From Glandiceps talaboti (lineage: Eukaryota > Hemichordata > Enteropneusta > Spengelidae): a stretch of 25,000 nt of DNA. The number at the start of each line of letters is the position of its first letter. Position 1 is the stretch's first letter. The DNA lies in NCBI RefSeq assembly GCF_964340395.1, contig NC_135559.1, positions 6,583,759 to 6,608,758 of the forward strand. The letters run 5' to 3'. The position numbers were made by a program, and so were the translations under genes. Positions 10,901-18,720 of the stretch are shown one piece after another. The notes under the pieces were generated by a model that was given only the letters and a program-made list of their open reading frames with translations, searched no databases and was not told the origin of the DNA.

Positions 10901-13900
10901 ATTCATTTATCTATACCAACTATGGTTATTTCAATAATAAAAACAGCCATGCAATGTTTGCTTGTTTTAATGTTCATAACTAGCACATTAAACACTATGT
11001 GACACCCAGACATATTTCAATGTGTGCTATTGAAATGTGAGACTGGGCGTTGCTACTGCGCATCAATACCCAGCAGATTTATGTGAACTTTTACATTTCC
11101 AAGTACTATTATTCACCTTTTCTTTATACAACAAAAAATTCCCCACAACTAGAAAGGTTTGAGAGACTGGAGAAGGATGGACCATATACAAATTATTTTA
11201 TGCCTCAATATATATTTGTTTACGCATGTAATAAAGCTTACCTTTATGATATGATTGGCATCCCAATGTCACCCCCCACCCACTCACCCTCCCCAGGTAC
11301 ATCAATTATGCTGAATCTATCAATTAAGATTGTGGCAGTTGAAATGAGCTGTGGCCCAGAAAACGATACAAACTGCGATTCAGTGTGATAATACGTTGAA
11401 TTTGTTCATGAACAATGGACTTTTCGCACTGAATAAATAAGGGTAGATAACTATTGTTTGTAGGACATGTTAGCTTAGTGAAGTTTTGTACAGATACTGA
11501 AAATGATGGATTGTTGATTTACTGTATCTACCATATGTACGTACTGGGCCATGGTGAGTTGTCAAAAGAATTACTTGCATACTATACAAAAATGTATTCA
11601 GGAATGGTTTGGTTGTAATTCTGTTCCATAACATCATATAATTAATGGATATCTACCTTCGTAACATATTTTGCCGTCTGCATTTTTGTCAATATCTGCT
11701 ATGAATTCATCAATTTCTTCAGTTGTGATACACAAACCACACAAATTTTCTAAATTATATTTGAGTTCATCGACAGCGATGTAGTTGTTCTCCATAGGGT
11801 CAAATACGCGTAACACCGAATGGATATCTTCTGTTTCCTGGGCTTTGTGTGAGGTTAGTCGTTTGGCCATTACGTACAAGAAATCAGAAAAATCTAGAAT
11901 TCGTTTTCCTGTCATCCAAAACAAAAAAAAATTAAAGTAAGCAGAGAAACTAGATACAGTAACTAATTATAAATACAGTAGAGTCGATCATATTTAACTT
12001 GATTGCTGTTCTGGTGGAGTGTGGTAGGGGTACTTAATTGTTGTGGAGGGGTGTATTACAAGCAAAATATCTTGCAATTTCTGATTTGTACTCCCAGAAT
12101 TTTGTGAAAACATCGTGAACACTTTTGAAAAGTAGAATCCCTGCGTTACAATCAAGATAAATGATGCAAATATGGATTTAAAAGTTACATGTGGTTCAAG
12201 GAAAAGAATGAGCTAAGGTTTTATGTAAAAAAAAACAAAAAACATTGTGTGGTTACGATTACGCTCAATTTTAGAATAGGCGGGGTAGGTAGATGTTTTA
12301 TTTTATTTTATTATATTTTTTTTCATGCGTGAGTGTCTCGTTCAGGTTTTCCATTGTTTTCCAAATGGTCTCTGTGTTGTTTATTTCTTCCTATCGGATG
12401 TACAGCCATTACAGTTTGAAAGAACAGTTTTATATTGTGTTTTTAAGTTGATGCCAGTTTCCGCATGTACTATTTCTAGTGAGACCCCAATTTTTGCGAT
12501 TTTATATTTTTTCGAAAAAGAAAAACAAAGTTTGGTGTAGGCAGTGAAAAACTAGGTGGGGTCGGGTAACCGAAACCAAACAATTATTTTTTTTCGGCCC
12601 AAAAGGTGCACATTTTATAATAAAACAAAGACTGTCCTGTGCATGTATGCTCAACGTACGGATACCTGGGGGATATACAAAAGATGGCGAAAAGAATACG
12701 TACATATTGGTACCCCGTAAATCATAGCAAATGTACATTTATTGTGAAAATGAATATACTGACAGTCAACGTACCTTCTGCCATGTATTCGTTGATAATT
12801 TCGTTAAGTTCAGAACTTGTAGGATTTTCGCCACATGCTTTCAACACTGTTCCTATTTCTTTCAGTTTAACTGTACCATCTCCACGTGTATCGAATGACA
12901 GAAAAGCGTCTCGAAAATCTAACAAACAAATAAAGTTATTAGAACGATTTAGATAAACAATGGCCATATAAATCACCCTGCCTACACGTATGTCATTTGT
13001 AGTAAAGACTATTACTGTACACAGTGTGTGATTTATTCAGAATTGTTTTACATTTGTAAATTGGAATAATTATATTGGTGACAAAGTGAGGGGATCTCAA
13101 CTAATAGGGATATTTCTAACTGTATAGAGGTTTCAGATCATAATTTATTGTGAAACAGGGCATCGCCTGTCACGGCAACAATCTCACTACAGTTGATTTT
13201 TTCATCTCTGGTCCGACAAAAATCTTACTAACATTGCTACATTGTGTCATCTGACCCGACAAAAATCTTACTAACACTGTTACATTTTATTGTCTGGCTA
13301 GACTACAATCTTACCAACATTGCTACATTTTATCATCTGGCCCGACAAATATCTTACCAACATTGCCACATTTTATCGTCTGGCTAGACAGTCACTACAA
13401 TCTTACCAACATTGCTATATTTTATCATCTGGCCCGACACAAATCTTACCAACATTGCTACATTTTTTCAGCTGACATGACAAAAATCTTACTAATATTG
13501 CTACATTTTATCATCCGGCCCTAACGAAATGTTACTAACATTGCTACATTTTTATCATCTGGACTAACATTGCTACATTTTATCATCTGGCCCGACAAAA
13601 ATCTTATAGTGCGTTTCAGTTTTCTGTTCACTCACTCTTTTTGAAACACGAATACCCATGCAGAAACCAATAAGAAACTGTACATGCTACACCTTACAAT
13701 AGCAAGATTGAATGGATACAGTTTCTAGCTACGTTTTGTCTGAACGAAATGAACTGATGCGCCACCATGCAGACATTAAATGCAGCGAGACATCAAACAT
13801 TGGCGCCTATGTTGCAGTATGTTTAAATGATTTATTTCATTCAGACCAAATGTAGCCAAAGATTGTTACCTTGCAATCTGAAAGTGTAAAATGCACGTAT

Positions 13901-15188
13901 AGTTTCTTATTGGAAATTTAAGTGTAAAATGCACGTGTAGTTTCTTATTGGAAAGTGTAAAATGCACGTGTCGTGGAGTTTCTTATTGGAAAGTGTAAAA
14001 TACACGTGTAGTTTCTTATTGGAAAGTGTACAATGCACGTGACCTGTAGTTTCTTATTGGAAAGTTTACAATGCACGTGTAGTTTCTTATTGGAAAGTGT
14101 AAAATGCACGTGTAGTTTCTTATTGGAAAGTGTAAAATGCACGTGTAGTTTCTTATTGGAAAGTGTACAATGCACGTGTAGTTTATTGGAAAGTGTAAAA
14201 TGACGTGTAGTTTCTTATTGAAAAGTGTAAAATGACGTGTAGTTTCTTATTGGAAAGTTTACAATGCACGTGTAGTTTCTTATTGGAAAGTGTAAAATGC
14301 ACGTGTAGTTTCTTATTGGTATCGAACAGATCAAATGAACAGTAATCCGCAATGCACTGTACCAATATTGCTACTTGTAATTAAAATACATGCTGTTACA
14401 TCAATCAACAATGATTAACGACTGTGTTGTATTAAAAACACATAACGACAGGTCATCATGAAAGAAAATACTGCAATGTTGACACAGCTTTCTGTCGTAC
14501 CATACGACCCACTCTTCTAGATTAAATGGTTCAATTGCAAAGTATAAATATTATATGGCAAATAATACGCGAGGAAAATGATTTACGCATATTGAAGACA
14601 TTATCATGCTATTAAAAGACAGAATGACAGCATAATTTCATTTAAGTCAACTATCTAATTGTGATGATTTGGGAGTAAAAAATTCTAAACGATATGGAGA
14701 TAAAAATGGGAGTGAGAGACCACATCTCTTTTTTTGCAGGAATTCGCAGTTAGTAGGGCAAAGCTTAACTGTATCTATTGTTTTGCAAACAGAGTCCCGA
14801 GTAAAGTCATCAGTATACCACCATCTATACATAATAAAACAATGAAAAAAGTTTTGTTTGTTTGTGTGTGTGTGTGTGTGTGGTTGTGTTTGAGTGCATG
14901 TCGTGTTGTGTCGTGTTGGGTTGTGTTGGGCTGGGCTGCGCTGCGTTGCGTCGTGTTGTTGTTGTGTTGTACTTCGTTGTGCTGTGTTGTGTTGTGTTGT
15001 GTTGTGTTGTGTTGTGTTTGTATGTATCTTGTATGTATGTATGTATGTATGTATGTATGTATGTATGTATGTATGTATGCATGCATGCATGTATGCATGT
15101 ATGTATGTATGTATGTATGTATGTATGTATGTATGTATGTATGTATGTATGTATGTATGTATGTATGTATGCAAGTTATGCATGTATG

Positions 15189-15219
<31 letters not shown>

Positions 15220-15976
15220 CATGTATGTATGTATGTATGTATGTATGTATGTATGTATGTATGTATGTATGTATGTATGTATATCTTTGCAAGATATTTC
15301 ATTTATTTATTTATTATCCTTTATACATCTATTGGGATCCCATAATCCAATCATGTGCTTGTGTGCAACGCCTTTGTTATGCATTTGTGTGTTTGCAAGT
15401 AAGCTTATGCGTAGACAAAACAATGGCAATGTTATGATTGTAATTACCTCGTATCTGTTCTTCCATAAGATGAGTGGCCGACGCCTGTATTAGGAGGTTG
15501 GAGAGAAAAATGGTAGGTTGACATCCGTTCATCCAGGTTTAGAACACTTTAAATTCAATAACGTTTTATTAAATACATCACTTGAACGATATCAAAATAT
15601 GATGTGCTCCTCGTCAAATTTATGAGCATCTTTCAACTTGATGTGCTACCAAAGGTTAGATGTGAAAGTCAAGTACACTGTACATGTATTGTATTTCAAT
15701 CAGTAGATATATTATTTGCAAAGCAAACTTACAGTGATCATTGCATATACGTGCAATCAAGGTGAACTATTGGCCAAGAGACAACTCGTACTTGAGACTA
15801 TTACAATTTTAAAAATATAGATCCAAATCATTTACATATTGAGTGTACATGACCAATTTTCATATTCTGCATATAAATATTATATATATATTTATGCTCA
15901 CCGAACCGTCCCTACAAATGAAAACAAATATAACGTAATAACGTAAGGTAAATTAAAAAAAAACACTACCTACCAT
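7907..15976 (-). CDS. Calmodulin-like EF-hand protein, gene B (5 exons, 163 aa)
   Basis: Second gene of the cluster and likely a diverged calmodulin-like sensor. Joined coding exons: 15976-15974, 15484-15448, 12918-12775, 11908-11657 and 7962-7907 (492 nt, stop TAA), phases consistent. Its N-terminus (ATHLMEEQIRDF) is the most calmodulin-like of the three; calmodulin has ADQLTEEQIAEF. Loop 1 (residues 23-34, DTRGDGTVKLKE) is acceptable except Arg at position 3. Loop 2 (59-70) is degenerate (Met at 1, Lys at 5). Loop 3 (98-109, DPMENNYIAVDE) has Met at 3, Asn in place of Gly at 6 and Ala at 9. Loop 4 (135-146, DKNADGKICYED) has all key ligands but Asp instead of Glu at 12, a change known to affect calcium affinity and magnesium selectivity. 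The tail is LLTFMKNDEDTVSHYRN. Introns are large because of repeats and mobile elements (2529 and 3694 bp). Confidence 0.83.
8449..8516. mobile_element. Partial copy related to the 4310-4700 element
   Basis: The order of motifs (ATGAAATGAC, then AGTTTATG, then a TTTCCTGGAGTG block, then CACTTTAA) matches the right end of the element at 4310-4700. No matching left end was found, so it looks like a solo end or decayed copy. In the region downstream of exon 4 of gene B (intron 4). Confidence 0.45.
9384..9585. repeat. Diverged direct repeat, two copies
   Basis: Two copies of about 80-100 bp (9384-9460 and 9487-9585). Both contain ATAGTCC at the start and a well-kept core (CATCTTGAATA, then TGGGAAATGCAGTC), with 125 bp between the cores. 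In gene B intron 4. Confidence 0.7.
11657..11908 (-). CDS. Gene B exon 4 (252 nt, rest of EF2, linker, EF3, EF4)
   Basis: Acceptor after a T-rich tract (TTTTTTTTGTTTTGGATGACAG); donor GAAG|GTAGAT. It encodes residues 63-145, with linker KRLTSHKAQETEDI. It is six bases longer than its paralogues, two residues, with the extra length between EF-hands 3 and 4. EF4 is near-canonical; EF3 is degenerate. Confidence 0.92.
12775..12918 (-). CDS. Gene B exon 3 (144 nt, EF-hand 1 and start of EF-hand 2)
   Basis: Acceptor TTTGTTTGTTAG, donor GAAG|GTACGT, phase 1 at both ends. It encodes FRDAFLSFDTRGDG and on through KACGENPTSSEL to INEYMAEG. Length and end positions are identical to exon 3 of genes A and C. 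Confidence 0.93.
13205..13606. repeat. 42-bp minisatellite, about nine copies
   Basis: Diverged tandem copies containing AATCTTACYAACATTGCTAC followed by ATTTTATCATCTGGCCCGAC. Copies vary between 36 and 50 bp. The array stops at the left edge of the inserted element at 13607 and resumes at 14360-14374. In gene B intron 2. Confidence 0.9.
13607..14359. mobile_element. TA-flanked foldback element inserted in the 42-bp array
   Basis: 753-bp non-coding element with TA on both sides (13605-13606, 14360-14361). Left end TAGTGCGTTTCAGTTTTC; right end, complemented, CAGTGCATTGCGGATTAC. Both continue into CTGTTCA and then CCAATAAGAAAC, forming imperfect terminal inverted repeats. An internal inverted pair (about 13660-13760 against 13825-13915) makes a further foldback. 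Flanks rejoin as one unit of the 42-bp repeat (AATCTTA plus CCAATATTGCTAC), which shows the insertion site. TA duplication and the CAGTGC end are typical of Tc1/mariner-type elements; the superfamily is inferred. Confidence 0.72.
13880..14319. repeat. 33-bp tandem array inside the foldback element
   Basis: About 13 copies of a 33-bp unit (GTGTAGTTTCTTATTGG then AAAGTGTAAAATGCAC), a few shortened or expanded. Being 33 bp (11 codons), it produces open frames with an 11-residue repeat on the minus strand. Most junctions contain CACGTG and each unit has ATTGG (CCAAT reversed). The unit matches the inner part of the element's own inverted repeat. Confidence 0.93.
14856..15016. repeat. (GT)n and (GTGTT)n tract
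   Basis: GT dinucleotides (about 14862-14882), a degenerate GT-rich stretch, then a GTGTT pentanucleotide run (about 14983-15016), leading directly into the TATG array. In gene B intron 2. Confidence 0.9.
15020..15284. repeat. (TATG)n array
   Basis: About 265 bp of TATG units with CATG-containing interruptions near 15078-15100, 15172-15185 and 15218-15224. It ends about 165 bp from gene B exon 2, on the intron side. Stop-free in all frames. Confidence 0.97.
15448..15484 (-). CDS. Gene B exon 2 (37 nt, N-terminal arm)
   Basis: Strong pyrimidine tract (TCTCTCCAACCTCC) then ATACAG; donor CGAG|GTAATT. It encodes ASATHLMEEQIR plus the first base of Asp14. The MEEQIRDF run is a close match to calmodulin TEEQIAEF, which makes this small exon easy to recognise. 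Confidence 0.86.
15974..15976 (-). CDS. Gene B exon 1, ATG-only coding exon (candidate)
   Basis: ATG directly followed by the donor GTAGGTAG, with A at -3 (GAACATGG). It lies 489 bp upstream of exon 2, which starts in phase 0 with Ala, reproducing the calmodulin M|A intron. Confidence 0.65.
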
Positions 15977-16513
15977 GTTCAATGTCAATAATAGGTTGTC
16001 ACCCAAAATAAAAGTACACTTTGGTGAATTTTATCATCGACGCGTTTGATCAAAATTCGATGTTTCTACCTGACGACGTTCAGACAATGTGTTTTGTTAA
16101 TGAATAATCACTCAGCAACCTTTCCTGTACAGCTGATATAAATATAAGCTGCAAGTGAAAATAATTGACCCAAAAGTGAATGTGTTGATGAACCGACACA
16201 TACCGCACTTCACATGATACAATATTACGGTCGCCTGTTGATCGAATTAATTGCATTAACAAACAGTGGCAGATAAATTACTGAGGTTGTGCTAAATGAA
16301 CCGTTACGTCACTGGAGGGCGTACTACGACAGCACCACTTTGGTTCGTTCCCCTTTTCTTCAGATCTACACCCAGACAGAGAAACAATAATCTCAAGTGA
16401 GGTCATGATTGCTTTCTGGTCAACCAACTTTACTATAGACCTTTTATGATAGAATTTGCATGGCCAATTCTGTAATCCTATATGCGTTTATAGAGGCTGC
16501 AATTGATTATTTA

Positions 16514-16526
16514 CCCCCCCCCCCCC
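16514..16526. repeat. Poly-C run of 13
   Basis: Homopolymer C tract in the gap between genes A and B. Confidence 0.95.
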
Positions 16527-16686
16527 ATGGGTTGTGGGAAAGCCCCATATAAAAAATTGACAATATTCTTGGCATCTCTGAAGGGACTATATCAGATTCT
16601 CGGCAGATGTATGCTGATTATATGGTTAGTGGAGGAAAAAAAGATTCAGTTCACAACACTTCGTCGAACATTTTCTCATTGCACTC

Positions 16687-16739
<53 letters not shown>

Positions 16740-16820
16740 ATCTGTATGTCTCTGTGTCTCTCGCTCGCTCTCCCTCCCTCTCCCCCCCCCTCCCCTCCTC
16801 TCTCTCTCTCTCTCTCTCGA

Positions 16821-16906
<86 letters not shown>
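16687..16906. repeat. (CTGT)n followed by (TC)n
   Basis: CTGT units (16690-16739), a mixed CT-rich spacer, then TC dinucleotides to 16906. About 710 to 930 bp upstream of the gene B start. Confidence 0.97.
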
Positions 16907-16911
<5 letters not shown>

Positions 16912-17337
16912 TCTGTTTAGTTAGATAATTTGCCTTAAGATAATTGGGCAATTAACCATTTGATAAATGACACTGGTAAAAATATAAATACTTTGTAACA
17001 ATAACGATTGTTGTTACTATTAATATCTTCATTTTTTTTATTCCAGAATATAAATTATACATAAAGAGTTGATTGGTAAATTACATTTGATGTTCCAGTA
17101 ATATATGAAAATATAGAGTATATACTTTAGCTGTGTATTTAACTACAGGCCCTATAACACTATGTATTGATACTTCTCGCAGGTCACGTTGAACGCTTTT
17201 GAACAAAAATAAACTATTTATACGCTGAACACTCAACGTCACGACAACACATATCTTACGTCATTGGTACGCGGTTCTAGAAACGTTCAAAATCGGTTTT
17301 TCATCAATTCTGCTTGTAAAGGTATAATTGTATTAAT

Positions 17338-17343
17338 TTTATT
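17338..17343 (-). terminator. Candidate polyadenylation signal of gene A
   Basis: AATAAA on the minus strand, about 285 bp downstream of the gene A stop codon and upstream of gene B. It is a short motif that could occur by chance in AT-rich DNA. Confidence 0.35.
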
Positions 17344-17627
17344 CCCCAAAAGTGTTCTTCATACAGCCAGAAAATACTGATGACCTAACGTGGTTTTTTA
17401 AGTACTCGTCTGTCGACTTGACTCTTTGTGACAAGGCCTCTTAGATCACAAGTATGTTTCGTGACTGAACAAAGAGAAATATTGGAGAATTAATAATATC
17501 TAATCGATCATTGTACCACAAATGTTAAAGTTCCATTAATAGCATCTCATCGGGGTTCCTTATAAAATAGTTTTACTCAAAAATACTTCTGTTTTACAAT
17601 ACTCAGAATAAATAACAGTTTTCACAT

Positions 17628-17698
17628 TCATTTCGCTGTACCCTGTACATGTTGTCTATCGCTGTTATTACCATTATATTCCATTGCTTGCATGAATT
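17628..17698 (-). CDS. Gene A exon 5, last coding exon (71 nt with stop)
   Basis: The acceptor TATTTTACAG is followed by AATTC. The split codon plus this exon gives E146-F147 then MQAMEYNGNNSD and on to a TGA. This equals calmodulin's intron position E140|F141 ahead of FVQMMTAK. It lies 513 bp downstream of exon 4, in phase. Confidence 0.85.
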
Positions 17699-18665
17699 CT
17701 GTAAAATACGAACACAGGAAGAACATGATATTGTTTATAGTGCCCTTTGCATATACAAAATGTTGTGATGAACATGACCCTCAAATCATGTGACTTCCAA
17801 ATATGTTAAATAACTGATGCCACTTTTGAAATAATTGGGTCTACTTTGTTTATCCATCCCTTTGCTTCAATATTATTCTCCTTCCTTTTTACATCCATGG
17901 CCAGACCACACTCTCGTTATCTGTGGTCCCCTACTCTTGATTCGCCCTCCTATAGCTTACACTTCCCTTTGCAATCCCATCTCTCACGTTTATGTTTGTC
18001 AGATCTGTCTCTGTCTGTCTGTTTCAATCTGTGTGTCTCTGTGTCTGCCTGCCTGTCTGTCTGCCTTTCTGCCTGTCTGTCTGCTTGTCTGTCTGTCTCG
18101 CTGTCTGTTTTTCTCTGTCTCTGTTTCTTAATCTCGCTTACTCTCTTTCCCCCCTCCCTTTCCCTCAACTCCCCACCCGTGTTCCCATCTTATAAGTTAC
18201 ACTACTTGTACCTTCATACTTAATTCTGCCATCTTCACCTCCACCAAGGTCGTCCACGAGTTCATCAATTTCCCATTCAGGTTTGCCTCTCAGTCCTTGT
18301 AGTATATGCCGAATTTCGATAGCATTGACGAATCCAGAACCATTTTTATCAAATATATGAAAGGCTTCCCTGAGGTCCTCCTCTTGGCTAGGATTTATCC
18401 TATTGTATCGTGTTGTCATGACATCCAAGAACGCTTCAAAGTTTATAGTTTTACACCCTGAAATATTCAAAGGAAGGAAGTAGACAATATTTTCATAATT
18501 TTGACGACACAGTATATATGTGACAAATAAAATCACCATTGTGTACAAATTAGTGATTGTTATGCTAGACCGTGCGCCCTGCAATGTATAATATGAATGC
18601 TGTAATATTGAACCGAGTGTTTATACGCGGATAACCTTACTAATCACTCGCCAAGAAAGTTTCTG

Positions 18666-18720
<55 letters not shown>

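Larger units (their letters stand above)
7963..11656. other. Gene B intron 4, otherwise unremarkable
   Basis: 3.7 kb between exons 4 and 5 of gene B. Apart from the partial element at 8449-8516 and the direct repeat at 9384-9585, no gene or structured repeat was recognised on either strand. Confidence 0.5.
15977..17627. other. Region between genes A and B
   Basis: Expected to hold the end of gene A and the promoter and leader of gene B. No exons recognised. Contains poly-C (16514-16526) and the CTGT/TC tract. Confidence 0.5.

Noticed and set aside
11050-11388. Plus-strand 112-residue open frame
   Set aside because: No domain, no splice context, AT-rich composition; within gene B intron 4 on the opposite strand.
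11600-11625. Last exon of gene B at AACAG followed by AATTACAACC (ELQPNHS stop)
   Set aside because: The intron would be about 32 bp, too short, and the acceptor lacks a pyrimidine tract. The site at 7962 is far better.
13880-14319. CRISPR-like array
   Set aside because: The repeats are directly adjacent without unique spacers, and the DNA is eukaryotic.
13945-14365. Minus-strand open frames with the repeat NKKLHVHFTLS
   Set aside because: The 33-bp satellite unit equals 11 codons, so any open unit stays open. There is no start context or domain, and it lies in an intron inside a foldback element.
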